The notes: generated by a model from the sequence alone, not told the origin. A DNA stretch of 28,306 nucleotides from CAXDOZ01 sp963991145 (GCA_963991145.1 CAXDOZ010000020.1:1-28306), one strand, 5' to 3'. Counted from the stretch's first letter, positions 1 to 8,657 are shown. Translations and numbers: made by a program.

Positions 1-843
1 ACTACAAGCAAGCTTTACTTCCCTAAGTTCAGCTGGTACGGATTTGATAATCAGTATCACAACTGGATCACTGATTTCATTCAGTTAGACTTCGGAACTT
101 CTATTTTGGATGACCGCTCTGTTTGGGGCAAAGTGAGCGAAGCTATTCGCTGGACACTTGTGATCAACATCTTCGCGATTTTCCTTTCTTACCTGATCTC
201 TGTTCCTCTTGGAGTGTTCCAGGCGGTTCATAAAGATGGTGCAATCGACAGATCCACAACCGCGATCACTTTCATGTTGTATTCGCTTCCAAACTTCTGG
301 GTAGCTGTCCTTCTATTGGTATTCTTTACTACTCCTGATTATGGAGAGTGGACGGATATCTTCGATTCAGGTCTGCCGAAATTTGAGGAGAATACTCCAT
401 TCTATAAGATGGTGGCCCTTTCACTTTGGAACCTGGTTCTTCCTGTATTCTGTAGTACTTATCGAAGCTTTGCATTTATCTCTCGTCAGATGAGAGGAGC
501 GATGCTGAACGTGATCAGTCAGGATTATATCCGTACTGCAGAGGCTAAAGGTTTGGCCAGAAGCAAAGTGATCTGGAAGCACGCTTTCAGAAACTCATTG
601 ATTCCGATCATCACCATGTTCGCAGTTCTGTTCCCTGCAGCGATTGCAGGTTCGGTTGTGATTGAATTGATCTTCAGTATCCCCGGTATGGGAAGTCTCT
701 TCCTAAGCTCTATTACTAGTAGAGACTGGCCGGTGGTATTTACAATTATGATGTTCTCTGCTATCCTTACCCTCGTAGGTAATCTGGTAGCTGATTTCTT
801 GTACACAGTGGTTGATCCACGTATCTCATTTACAAAAAAGTAG
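1..843 (+). CDS. Peptide/nickel-type ABC transporter permease, OppB/DppB-like (5' partial)
   Basis: Inner-membrane permease of an oligopeptide/dipeptide-type importer. The reading frame is open from base 1, so the true start lies outside the window; 280 residues are visible against roughly 310-360 for the family, and the TTG at 106 is not the real start. Several hydrophobic membrane segments are visible (for example about bases 150-215 and 285-330). The cytoplasmic EAA loop that docks on the ATPase is clear at about 541-610 (EAKGLARSKVIWKHAFRNSL), followed by the family-typical FSIPGMG and a VDPRI near the C terminus. It lies 3 bases before a second permease, so the two almost certainly form one heteromeric channel. 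No binding protein or ATPase is in view. The transported substrate cannot be read from the sequence. Confidence 0.93.
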   Translation, partial: TTSKLYFPKFSWYGFDNQYHNWITDFIQLDFGTSILDDRSVWGKVSEAIRWTLVINIFAIFLSYLISVPLGVFQAVHKDGAIDRSTTAITFMLYSLPNFWVAVLLLVFFTTPDYGEWTDIFDSGLPKFEENTPFYKMVALSLWNLVLPVFCSTYRSFAFISRQMRGAMLNVISQDYIRTAEAKGLARSKVIWKHAFRNSLIPIITMFAVLFPAAIAGSVVIELIFSIPGMGSLFLSSITSRDWPVVFTIMMFSAILTLVGNLVADFLYTVVDPRISFTKK

Positions 844-846
844 ATC

Positions 847-2172
847 ATGTTTGGCTGGAGAAAGAAAGTAGAACACAACATCGAGAAGCTCGAAAAAGCC
901 AATACTGGCGAGAGCTACTGGGAGATTGTAAAGAGACAATACAAGAAAAAGCGTCTGGCTGTATGGTCATTGAGAGTACTATACCTCTTGATCTTTACTG
1001 CGCTTATTGCAGATTTTATCGCTAACGAAAAGCCCTTAGCCTGTAAGTATAACGATACCGTTTACTTCCCAGTGGTAAAGGGATATATGGTAGATCTTGG
1101 ATTGGCTGATTGGCCAACTGATCTGGCTAATGTGAAGTGGCAAAAGCTTGAGTACGACTGGGTAGTTTACCCGCCAATCCCTTATTCACCAACAACGATT
1201 GACAGAAAGAACACTCAGTATGTTGGTCCGGGTGAGGAGCAAAGAGTCGAATCGGGAAGATGGAAGCACATTCTGGGGACCGATAATATTGGGCGTGATG
1301 TTCTTTCAGGACTGATCCATGGAACCAGAGTTGCAATGAAAGTAGGGGTGATCTCAATGTCGATCGCTTCGATCATTGGAATTCTTCTGGGAGCAATTGC
1401 AGGATACTTTGGAGATAAAGGATTGAAGATCTCAAGGATCAGACTCATCCTTATGCTTCTGTTGTTGCCTGTGGCTGTCTTCTATGGCTTTGGTGCCAGA
1501 TCATATATTCTATCTGATGCACTGAATGATGGAGGATTCTTATGGCAGTTCATACTCTCCATATTGATATTCACTGTGATCCTGATCGTAGTCCCGCATC
1601 TGCTAAGCATTCCATTGAAGCGTCTTCCAGTCTTGAAGAAGAAGATCGCTCTTCCTTTGGATATTCTCCTGATGCGTTTTATCGAGGTATTTAACTCGAT
1701 TCCGGGATTGATCCTGATCCTATCGATCGTAGCGGTTCTTGAAAAACCTTCTCTGAGCCTTGTGATGATCATTATTGGATTTATCTCATGGACAGGTATT
1801 GCAAGATTCATCAGAGCGGAGCTCTTAAAGGTTAGAAGTCTTGAGTATATCGAGGCTGCCCAGTCTTTAGGTTTCTCGCAGGCGAGAATCATCTTCCGCC
1901 ACGCGATTCCTAATGCTTTGACTCCGGTTTTGATCTCAATTGCATTTGGTGTTGCCGCAGCTATCCTGACAGAGGCATTCCTTTCCTTCATTGGAATTGG
2001 TGTTCCTCCGGAGGATGTCACCTGGGGATCAATGCTTAACCTGGTAAGAAAAGCCCCGGAAGCATGGTGGCTGGCGATCTTCCCTGGTCTGGCGATCTTC
2101 ATTACGGTAACCATCTTTAACCTTATTGGTGAAGGTCTTACCGACGCTTTAGATCCAAAGCAGAAGCAATAA
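847..2172 (+). CDS. Peptide/nickel-type ABC transporter permease, OppC/DppC-like, enlarged
   Basis: Second permease subunit of the same importer, 441 residues against about 300 for typical OppC/DppC. Order: cytoplasmic N terminus, first membrane segment at about 38-58, an unusually long periplasmic stretch of about 85 residues, the canonical LGTDNIGRDVLSGLIHGTR at 143-161, membrane helix at about 163-187, then an inserted stretch (about 190-268) that itself contains two hydrophobic segments, then the conserved MRFIEVFNSIPGL region (276-288) and the EAA loop at 333-356 (EYIEAAQSLGFSQARIIF). The ATG follows the upstream stop by 3 bases, indicating translational coupling. The extra membrane segments are real coding sequence in frame, not a frameshift. 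Substrate unknown. Confidence 0.94.
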   Translation: MFGWRKKVEHNIEKLEKANTGESYWEIVKRQYKKKRLAVWSLRVLYLLIFTALIADFIANEKPLACKYNDTVYFPVVKGYMVDLGLADWPTDLANVKWQKLEYDWVVYPPIPYSPTTIDRKNTQYVGPGEEQRVESGRWKHILGTDNIGRDVLSGLIHGTRVAMKVGVISMSIASIIGILLGAIAGYFGDKGLKISRIRLILMLLLLPVAVFYGFGARSYILSDALNDGGFLWQFILSILIFTVILIVVPHLLSIPLKRLPVLKKKIALPLDILLMRFIEVFNSIPGLILILSIVAVLEKPSLSLVMIIIGFISWTGIARFIRAELLKVRSLEYIEAAQSLGFSQARIIFRHAIPNALTPVLISIAFGVAAAILTEAFLSFIGIGVPPEDVTWGSMLNLVRKAPEAWWLAIFPGLAIFITVTIFNLIGEGLTDALDPKQKQ

Positions 2173-2219
2173 TTACAATTAGCTGAATCCTTTTATATCT
2201 TGCCGTTGTTTCTATAGCA

Positions 2220-3668
2220 ATGCGCTGGATAACTGTAGTTTTCATTTTACTAAGCTCGATCACCTATTCGCAGGTGATCTCTGTCTCCGGACCAAATAAG
2301 GTGTCTTCCAAGACCCCTCGCTTTGCCATTCTGGGCAAGAACGAGCAGGGGATCATTGTGAGGCGCTACGGGAAAACTGATACCGAGATCGATATCTATA
2401 ACGATCGCCTAGATCTGGAGAAAACCAAGACTGTCCACCTCGGAGAGAGTGCAATGATCAAATCGATCACCCTGAACGCATCTGGAGCAACGGCATTCTA
2501 CCTTGAGGATGGAAAGGAAATGAGCATTCTTTATGGGCGCTTCCTGAACTCAAAATTCGAGTCGAGCGGTAAGCCCGTTCCAATCGACACACTCACAGAT
2601 GTAAAGGGTTCTGCCTATGATCGCTGGAGGTTTACCAGCAGTCAGAATCGCTATTACTATATGTTCTACTCAAAGACCTACGAAGAGGAGGCTGTTAAGA
2701 CAGTTTCTATCAATGTAGTGAGCAGAACGCTTGACACCTTTCACAATGCCACTTTTGAGATCAAGGGTGACAATATGGAGTTCTTTGAAGCAATCGTGAA
2801 TAACGATGGAGACACATGGGTCATCTTAAAAGAGATTGAAGACAAGAAAGCAGATCCAAAGCCAATCGATTTTGAAGTCCATTATTTCAGAGCAGATAGC
2901 AATGAAACGGGCTCTTATGTGCTGAACTCACGAAATGCGGTTTATGGCCAGCCAAAAGTGGTGATCGATAATCTCAACTCTCTTTTGATCTTCAGTGGCT
3001 TTGCAAATACACCTGATTCAAAGGGGAATCCCGCCGCAGGCGGATTACTTTTCAGAAGCGTGGATCCTTACACGGGCCGCGAGGTAGCTAGCGGACAACA
3101 GGCATTTTCCAAGCAGTTTATCTACGAGCTAACGGGCCTGGATACCAGTAGAATTGAGAATAGGGTCTACACCTTTAAGATCAGAGATATCATGCAGCGG
3201 GTTGATGGTGGCGCGCTTGTGATAACTGAATCCGAATATTCCGAGACCAATCAGGACGACTTCTCTACTTATGTAAGTCCGGGTTTCTCAAATTTCAGAA
3301 CAGTTACCGTCTTTTACTTCAATGATATTGTCGTTTTCTCCATCAGCCCGAAGGGCTCAATGGAATGGCAGGCGATCTTGCGAAAGAAGCAGATCTCTGA
3401 GGATGATAATGGAGCTTATTCGAGTTTTACCACTATGAATACCGGCGACCGATTGCGATTTATTTATCCTGTAGATATTTATTCCGGAGCCGATGCCGGC
3501 GAGTATCAGCTTTTTGCTCAGGGGAAAATGGCGCGGGATATCCTTTTTAATCAATCGGAAAAAGATGTGATGCTGATCCCTAAGCTTTCAAAGCAGATCA
3601 CCCCAAGAGAGCTTTTGATTCCAAGTTATAAGAAGGGTTCCCTGCGCTTAGTGAAGATTACTTATTAA
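2220..3668 (+). CDS. Secreted protein of unknown function
   Basis: A 482-residue protein starting with a signal peptide (MRWITVVFILLSSITYSQ, cleavage near residue 18-19, with the SQ end common in Bacteroidota exports). The rest is rich in alternating hydrophobic/polar strands with Tyr/Phe and Asp, suggesting a beta-sheet or propeller-like fold, but I recognise no family and see no catalytic motif, lipobox or T9SS tail. It starts 47 bases after the OppC-like gene and ends 10 bases before a membrane protein gene, so it is probably co-transcribed with the downstream genes. The short upstream gap contains TATATCTTGC, only loosely like a Bacteroidota -7 element. Certain as a gene, function unknown. 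Confidence 0.85.
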   Translation: MRWITVVFILLSSITYSQVISVSGPNKVSSKTPRFAILGKNEQGIIVRRYGKTDTEIDIYNDRLDLEKTKTVHLGESAMIKSITLNASGATAFYLEDGKEMSILYGRFLNSKFESSGKPVPIDTLTDVKGSAYDRWRFTSSQNRYYYMFYSKTYEEEAVKTVSINVVSRTLDTFHNATFEIKGDNMEFFEAIVNNDGDTWVILKEIEDKKADPKPIDFEVHYFRADSNETGSYVLNSRNAVYGQPKVVIDNLNSLLIFSGFANTPDSKGNPAAGGLLFRSVDPYTGREVASGQQAFSKQFIYELTGLDTSRIENRVYTFKIRDIMQRVDGGALVITESEYSETNQDDFSTYVSPGFSNFRTVTVFYFNDIVVFSISPKGSMEWQAILRKKQISEDDNGAYSSFTTMNTGDRLRFIYPVDIYSGADAGEYQLFAQGKMARDILFNQSEKDVMLIPKLSKQITPRELLIPSYKKGSLRLVKITY

Positions 3669-3678
3669 TTTTCGGGCA

Positions 3679-4671
3679 GTGATCCGCCTCTTTAGAATAG
3701 CCGGGCCTGTCGGCCTGATTTCCATCATTCTTTACTCTGCAATCTTGCACAGCTTCCAACTAATGGAGCCTGAGGCAATTGTGCCAGAATCAACACGGAC
3801 AGCCCCACTTTACGACTTCGTGATCTGGGCGATGGATGCCCTGAATATCTATTCGGTAATCGCATTCTTTATTATATCTACTCTGCTTCCCGTGATCCAA
3901 GGATTGATACTTACCGATTTTCTCGATAAGCAGAAGCTCTTTATCCGGGTGATCTGGATCCCTGCATTTGCATTGATCCTGCTTACCGGCCTCATTCCTG
4001 AAATGGCGGCTTTTGGCCCCGAGCTCATTTCATTGACCTTCCTCGTCCTAATATTCAAAAGGCTCATGCATACCTTTCGGAAAGAGCGATGCGACAGGGA
4101 TCTTTTTGACATAGGCTTCTTTCTTGCCCTGGCGATGTTATTTTATCCGCTCACTTTCATTTTTGTCCTCTTTGTATTTATTGCCATTATTCTCCTGAGA
4201 CCATTAAAGCTTAAGGAGATCCTGATCTTCCTTACCGGGGTTTTGGTTCCCTACTTCCTCACCTGGACGATCGTTTTTGGATTCGGATTAGACTACGCAC
4301 TTCTCAATCACTTTAGCGAACTTCTGGTCATTGATCTATCTTTTGCAATTGATCTGGACCTGATCGCATGGATTCAGATTGGAATTTTAGTTTTCGCTTC
4401 TTTCGTGGGTTTTTTCATGATGCAAAGCCAGTACAACACCTTTACCATTCAGGTGAGAACATTCCTGAACATTACACTTGTTTATACGCTAGTTGCCATG
4501 ATAAGCCTGATTTGGTCTACGCCGCTGGCCATCGTGGCATTTCTTCCAGTCTGCCTGTCGCTTTCAATTTATATGATCAAGCTGATCAGAGACATTCGTT
4601 GGCCTATTTTGGCCGAATTAATTCATGTATTTTTGTTGCTCGGTTCAGCCTACCGAATTTTATTCATGTAA
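3679..4671 (+). CDS. DUF6427-like polytopic inner-membrane protein
   Basis: A 330-residue, very hydrophobic protein with roughly 8-9 membrane segments and a GTG start at 3679, 10 bases after the previous stop; no better ATG lies upstream in frame. The middle portion, FDIGFFLALAMLFYPLTF followed by a hydrophobic run and then PLKLKEILIFLTGVLVPYFL, matches my recollection of the flavobacterial DUF6427 family, whose members often sit beside nucleotide-metabolism genes. That fits the purQ gene 10 bases downstream. No transport or enzymatic motif is visible, so the biochemical role is unknown. The family assignment is by pattern memory only and moderately certain; that it is a membrane protein is certain. 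Confidence 0.8.
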   Translation: MIRLFRIAGPVGLISIILYSAILHSFQLMEPEAIVPESTRTAPLYDFVIWAMDALNIYSVIAFFIISTLLPVIQGLILTDFLDKQKLFIRVIWIPAFALILLTGLIPEMAAFGPELISLTFLVLIFKRLMHTFRKERCDRDLFDIGFFLALAMLFYPLTFIFVLFVFIAIILLRPLKLKEILIFLTGVLVPYFLTWTIVFGFGLDYALLNHFSELLVIDLSFAIDLDLIAWIQIGILVFASFVGFFMMQSQYNTFTIQVRTFLNITLVYTLVAMISLIWSTPLAIVAFLPVCLSLSIYMIKLIRDIRWPILAELIHVFLLLGSAYRILFM

Positions 4672-4681
4672 AGTAGATTCT

Positions 4682-5386
4682 ATGAAGTTTGGCGTTGTTG
4701 TTTTCCCCGGTTCTAATTGCGATAGAGACATGCTTCATGTCCTGGGAAATGTAATGAACGCAGAGGTCAAGGCAATTTGGCACAAAGAGACCTCTCTTGA
4801 GGGATTCACATCCGATGATTGTATCGTTCTACCTGGTGGTTTTAGCTATGGTGATTACCTGAGAACAGGTGCCATTGCAAGGTTCTCTCCAATTATGGAA
4901 GAGGTTGTAAAGTTCGCTAACAATGGCGGAAAGGCATTTGGTGTTTGTAATGGATTCCAGATCCTTTGTGAGGCAGGTCTGCTTCCGGGAGTGCTTCTGC
5001 ACAACGACAATCAGAAATTCATCTGCAAGAATATCGAGCTAAAAGTAGAGTCGAAAGACAGCCTTTTGACGAGGTCTATCGATCAGGATCAATTGACTAT
5101 TCCAATTGCTCATGCCGATGGAAGATTTTTTGCAAAGGATGAGGTCCTTGACGAGATCCAGGCAAATGATCAGATTCTATTCAAGTATTGCGACGAAGAG
5201 GGAAATGTAACCGAAGAGGCCAATCCCAATGGATCGGTATTGAATATCGCAGGAATCAGGAATAAAGCTGGGAATGTCTTTGGGATGATGCCACACCCTG
5301 AGAGAGCAGCAGAAGACGACCTTGGAAATACAGACGGAAAGTCCTTGTTCGAGTCTCTATTGGCCACAGCAGGAGTGCTGAGCTAA
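4682..5386 (+). CDS. purQ: Phosphoribosylformylglycinamidine synthase subunit I (glutaminase)
   Basis: Glutamine amidotransferase subunit of FGAM synthase, which supplies ammonia to PurL to turn FGAR into FGAM in step four of purine synthesis, in the cytoplasm. The 234-residue length is normal for stand-alone PurQ. Visible motifs: N-terminal MKFGVVVFPGSNCDRD, oxyanion region PGGFSYGDYLRTGAIAR at about 51-67, nucleophile Cys89 in FGVCNGFQ, and the catalytic His205/Glu207 in MMPHPERAA. I chose ATG 4682 because it gives the family N terminus exactly; the open frame runs further upstream to 4625, but that would overlap the preceding gene and add 19 residues with no family resemblance. The matching PurL and PurS are not in the window. 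Confidence 0.97.
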   Translation: MKFGVVVFPGSNCDRDMLHVLGNVMNAEVKAIWHKETSLEGFTSDDCIVLPGGFSYGDYLRTGAIARFSPIMEEVVKFANNGGKAFGVCNGFQILCEAGLLPGVLLHNDNQKFICKNIELKVESKDSLLTRSIDQDQLTIPIAHADGRFFAKDEVLDEIQANDQILFKYCDEEGNVTEEANPNGSVLNIAGIRNKAGNVFGMMPHPERAAEDDLGNTDGKSLFESLLATAGVLS

Positions 5387-5413
5387 GGCACAGAAATTGA
5401 GATAAACCTATTC

Positions 5414-5860
5414 ATGAAGAATTTCATTATTACTATGCTGGCAGTTTGGGCTTTTGGCCTGAACTCCAATGCCCAGGATCTTTCACCAGTAGTATGGTCA
5501 GCAGAGATCTCTGAAACAGATTCAGGAAATTTTGCACTGTTCACAGCATCGGTTCAGGATGGCTGGTACGTGTATGGTCAAACAATTCCAGATGGTGGCC
5601 CAATACCAACTGAAGTGATCATTTATGAAGGCACTGAAAGCCTGCAGGGAAAGATCTTTGAATGGGGACCAAACAAGAAAGAGGGCTTTGATGACCTTTT
5701 TTCTATGGACATTGTCAAGTACGCCAGGAAATTATACCTGCAACAGAGAATCGAGGGCGAGCAAAAGTCTGTTATCAGCGGAACGGTAACTTACATGTGC
5801 TGCAATGACGAAAGTTGTTTGCCACCTGAAGATTTTGAGTTTAGTTTGCAAATCCCTTAA
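5414..5860 (+). CDS. Stand-alone DsbD alpha-like domain protein, periplasmic (copy 1)
   Basis: A 148-residue exported protein: signal peptide of about 20 residues (ending NSNAQ), then one immunoglobulin-like domain resembling the N-terminal alpha domain of the disulfide reductase DsbD, which passes electrons from the membrane to periplasmic partners. Key features are DGWYVYGQTIPDGGPIPT at about 49-66 and the redox cysteines in YMCCNDESCLPPE (Cys129, Cys130, Cys135). Aligned with the next gene, Cys130 and Cys135 form the CX4C pair; Cys129 is additional. It is followed 17 bases later by a paralogue and then by dsbD, so it probably docks to that DsbD. Alternative: a periplasmic chaperone-like domain with structural cysteines; less likely given the context. 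Confidence 0.85.
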   Translation: MKNFIITMLAVWAFGLNSNAQDLSPVVWSAEISETDSGNFALFTASVQDGWYVYGQTIPDGGPIPTEVIIYEGTESLQGKIFEWGPNKKEGFDDLFSMDIVKYARKLYLQQRIEGEQKSVISGTVTYMCCNDESCLPPEDFEFSLQIP

Positions 5861-5877
5861 CCCAAACATAATACACG

Positions 5878-6426
5878 ATGAAAATGCGCTTTAACATGTT
5901 CTTCCTTTCCCTACTGATCTTAGGGCTAGTTGCTTGCGGTAGCGAAGAATCAAATGAGGAGGAATCTTCTGAAGAGACAACAGAAGAAACTACAGAGAAT
6001 ACCAACGAGGAGACTACTGAGAATGAGTATCAGATCCTTGAGCCGGTAACGTGGAACTTCAGCACAGAGATGCTTGAAGAGAACACTTACAAAGTGACTT
6101 ATGAAGCTACGATCGATCCGGGATGGTACGTTTACTCTCAGTTTCTTAATGATGGAGGTCCAATCCCAACTACAGTTTACTTTGACGAGAATGCTGCTGT
6201 TGTTAATACTTCAGAAGTAGAAGAAATGAGTGATCACGTAAATGATGGATACGACAAGATGTTTGATATGGACGTTAAGAAGTTCTCTCACTCGGTTGTA
6301 TTCTCACAAACAATTGAAGTTTCAGAAGCTACTACTCTTACTGGAGAAGTTGAGTATATGACTTGTGACTCTATACAGTGTATTTTCCCAGACCCGGCCA
6401 AGTTTGAGCTAGCACTAGGAAACTAA
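5878..6426 (+). CDS. DsbD alpha-like domain lipoprotein (copy 2)
   Basis: A 182-residue lipoprotein: signal peptide with lipobox LVAC, lipidated Cys20, then a Glu/Thr/Ser-rich tether at about 22-50, then a DsbD alpha-like domain. The domain shares PGWYVYSQFLNDGGPIPT (81-98) and the cysteine pair in YMTCDSIQCIFP (Cys163, Cys168, CX4C) with the preceding gene, so the two are tandem paralogues. The long acidic tether would let a membrane-anchored alpha domain reach the DsbD transmembrane core encoded 24 bases downstream. Role inferred: shuttling electrons from DsbD to envelope thiol substrates. Which membrane carries the lipid anchor cannot be read. Confidence 0.85.
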   Translation: MKMRFNMFFLSLLILGLVACGSEESNEEESSEETTEETTENTNEETTENEYQILEPVTWNFSTEMLEENTYKVTYEATIDPGWYVYSQFLNDGGPIPTTVYFDENAAVVNTSEVEEMSDHVNDGYDKMFDMDVKKFSHSVVFSQTIEVSEATTLTGEVEYMTCDSIQCIFPDPAKFELALGN

Positions 6427-6450
6427 TCACAGGTTAAATTTCAAAATCAC

Positions 6451-8124
6451 ATGAAGTACCTCTTTCAAAAGATATCTCTCTTTGCGATCTTCTTTGTAAT
6501 ACTTGGTTTGCCTGCTTTTGCAGAGCAAGGAAATGGAAAAGGTCAGGAGGTATTTTATGATGAAGCTGGAGAATTTGACCCGGAGGCTTTTGAGCAGTCT
6601 CTGATCCTTGAGAATGCAGTAGCAGCTTCTGAGGAAAGTGCTCAAAATGAAGAGAAGAAAAGCCCATGGGCAATTTTCTTCCTTGGATTTATTGGAGGAT
6701 TGTTCGCATTGGTAACTCCTTGCGTATTCCCAATGATCCCACTTACAGTCAGCTTTTTTACCAAAAGCAGCCAGAACAAGAAAAAAGGGATCTTCCAGGC
6801 CGTCCTGTATGGCTTTTTCATCTTCATGATCTATGTCTTGTTGAGTGCTCCGTTCCACCTGCTGGACCTTGCGCCCGACATCCTAAATGAGATCTCTACG
6901 AATGTTTGGCTGAACGTGGCCTTCTTTGCCGTTTTTGTATTCTTCGCTGGAAGCTTCTTCGGCTACTACGAGATCCAATTGCCTAGCGGTCTGGCAAACA
7001 AAGTGAGTTCAGCAGAAAGTGCTGGTGGTGTCCTTGGAGTCTTCTTCATGGCCCTAACACTTGCAATCGTCTCATTCTCCTGTACAGGTCCGATCATTGG
7101 GTCCCTGCTTGCAGGAACCCTTACCCAGGGTCCATGGCCTCTTACTGCGGGTATGGCAGGGTTTGGAGTAGCGCTGGGACTACCTTTTGCTCTATTTGCC
7201 CTGTTCCCAAGCTGGTTGAATAATCTCCCTAAATCGGGAGGATGGCTTAACTCTGTAAAAGTGGTGCTAGGATTCCTTGAGCTTGCACTTGCTGTTAAAT
7301 TCCTTTCAAATGCAGATCTGGTTGCTCACTGGGGAATTCTTCCACGTGAGATCTTCTTCCTGATCTGGGTGATCATTGGATTGCTAACTACTCTTTATCT
7401 GTTTGGAGTGATCAAATTCCCTCATGACAGCCCGGTCAAGTTTAAAGACCTGGGCAAAGTCAGAATCGGATTTGGGGTTTTATTCCTCGCATCTACAATT
7501 TATCTCTCTTTCGGATTGATGGGAAGAAATCTGGCTTTGCTTAGCGGATTCCCGCCTCCGATGTATTATTCCATTTTCGAGGATGAGGATGACGATCCTC
7601 TGGGTGATATAACTGAGGAGCAATTGAAAGAATGGGGGATGTCGGAAAATTGCCCGCATGACCTGCCTTGCTTCAAAGACTTCCACGATGGTTTGGCCTT
7701 TGCCAAGCATATCAATAAGCCTATTCTCATCGATTTCACCGGCTTTGCTTGTGTTAACTGCCGTAAGATGGAAGAGAATGTTTGGCCTCAGGAGCAGATC
7801 CTTGATATCCTTGCAGGAGATGTTGTTTTGATTTCACTTTATGTAGATGATAAAGAGGAACTACCTGAAGAGCAGCAGATCACAGTTGAACACAACGGTT
7901 ATTCAAAAGAGCTTGAGAAAGTTGGCCAGAAATGGTCTTTCTTCCAGACGGTGAATTTCAAATCAAACACGCAGCCACTATATGTGATCCTGAGTCCGGA
8001 TCTTGAAGTTCTTGCTGAGCCGGTTGGATACACTCCTGATGCTGTTGAGTATAAAGCCTGGATTGAGGCAGGGGTGAAGAAGTTCGAGGAGATGAATACC
8101 ACTACTCCTACGGCTTCCAATTAA
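6451..8124 (+). CDS. dsbD: Thiol:disulfide interchange protein DsbD (beta-gamma form, lacks alpha domain)
   Basis: Inner-membrane reductase carrying electrons from cytoplasmic thioredoxin to the periplasm. The 557 residues comprise: signal peptide (1-24), a short acidic linker, an 8-helix core with the two redox cysteines Cys91 (VTPCVFPMIPLTVSFF) and Cys211 (SFSCTGPIIGSLL), and a C-terminal thioredoxin-like gamma domain with CXXC at Cys434/Cys437 (FACVNCRKME). The periplasmic alpha domain fused at the N terminus of E. coli DsbD is missing, but two separate alpha-like proteins are encoded directly upstream, suggesting a three-gene split system. An additional CX5C (Cys401, Cys407) precedes the gamma domain. 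The 3' end overlaps a convergent gene by 17 bases. Confidence 0.95.
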   Translation: MKYLFQKISLFAIFFVILGLPAFAEQGNGKGQEVFYDEAGEFDPEAFEQSLILENAVAASEESAQNEEKKSPWAIFFLGFIGGLFALVTPCVFPMIPLTVSFFTKSSQNKKKGIFQAVLYGFFIFMIYVLLSAPFHLLDLAPDILNEISTNVWLNVAFFAVFVFFAGSFFGYYEIQLPSGLANKVSSAESAGGVLGVFFMALTLAIVSFSCTGPIIGSLLAGTLTQGPWPLTAGMAGFGVALGLPFALFALFPSWLNNLPKSGGWLNSVKVVLGFLELALAVKFLSNADLVAHWGILPREIFFLIWVIIGLLTTLYLFGVIKFPHDSPVKFKDLGKVRIGFGVLFLASTIYLSFGLMGRNLALLSGFPPPMYYSIFEDEDDDPLGDITEEQLKEWGMSENCPHDLPCFKDFHDGLAFAKHINKPILIDFTGFACVNCRKMEENVWPQEQILDILAGDVVLISLYVDDKEELPEEQQITVEHNGYSKELEKVGQKWSFFQTVNFKSNTQPLYVILSPDLEVLAEPVGYTPDAVEYKAWIEAGVKKFEEMNTTTPTASN

Positions 8125-8599
8125 TGAGGATCTGACCTCCCTCTTCTACTATTTCAAATTCATTTGGGCCTTCTAGAATGTAGCTGCTATCAGTAAGCGG
8201 CAATAGGGCAACTGTACCTTTTTCATATGTACATGAATACCTGTTTTCACTTTGACTCATAGAATAAGTGCCCTTAAAGAATCTCCATTTTCCAGCACTT
8301 GAAAGCCAGTATACTGGTAGGCTTCCCTCACTGATCTCTATTTGAAGCATGCCCTGGAAATCACTCAGAAACACAGCGGTATCCTCTTCCATGGCTTTTA
8401 TAAAACCTCGGTCTGTCGACCGGATGGAGCCTCCATCCCATTCAATTGTATTCATTGGCTCTGAGCCAGGCGAGTCACTCTGAAGTCTTTTTGTTACAAA
8501 CCAGAGTAAAAGCATGAGTATTCCCGCAATCCCAACGATTACGATCCTGCTGAGACCTGATCGGCTCTTTCCTCCATGTTGTGTTCTGAAATTGGGCAT
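8108..8599 (-). CDS. Small membrane-anchored protein of unknown function
   Basis: A 163-residue protein with a basic N terminus (about residues 1-20, rich in Lys/Arg), a single hydrophobic segment at about 19-40 (IVIVGIAGILMLLLWFV) and a C-terminal domain that is short-stranded and Ser/Gly/Glu-rich. The orientation expected is N-in with the domain outside the cytoplasm. No known family or catalytic motif is recognised. Its end overlaps the 3' end of dsbD by 17 bases on the opposite strand, and its start is divergent from htpG with about 120 bases between them. Codon use and a clean frame support a real gene, but it could be lineage-specific. Confidence 0.7.
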   Translation of the reverse strand: MPNFRTQHGGKSRSGLSRIVIVGIAGILMLLLWFVTKRLQSDSPGSEPMNTIEWDGGSIRSTDRGFIKAMEEDTAVFLSDFQGMLQIEISEGSLPVYWLSSAGKWRFFKGTYSMSQSENRYSCTYEKGTVALLPLTDSSYILEGPNEFEIVEEGGQILINWKP

Positions 8600-8657
8600 T
8601 TGAGCTTCTAATCTGACTAAAATTCTGACACCCTTAGAGAAGTAGATTCTATTTCCG

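Noticed and set aside
106..108. TTG start for the first permease
   Set aside because: The frame is open to base 1 with family-like sequence; the gene is simply cut by the window edge.
1482..2114. Minus-strand open frame of 210 codons inside the OppC-like gene
   Set aside because: It lies wholly within a well-supported permease gene; its translation has no membrane or motif pattern and is biased to Arg/Ile/Thr as expected for a shadow.
4368..4676. Plus-strand open frame of 102 codons in the DUF6427-like gene
   Set aside because: Shadow of the membrane gene in another frame with His/Tyr-rich composition; no motif.
5385..5401. AAGGCACAGAAATTGAG resembling the htpG sigma-54-like element, before the first alpha-like gene
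   Set aside because: Poor match at both boxes, and the implied start would lie only about 2 bases before the ATG; the genes fit an operon with purQ.
6427..6858. Minus-strand open frame of 143 codons across the start of dsbD
   Set aside because: Fully antisense to dsbD and its signal peptide; no recognisable domain.
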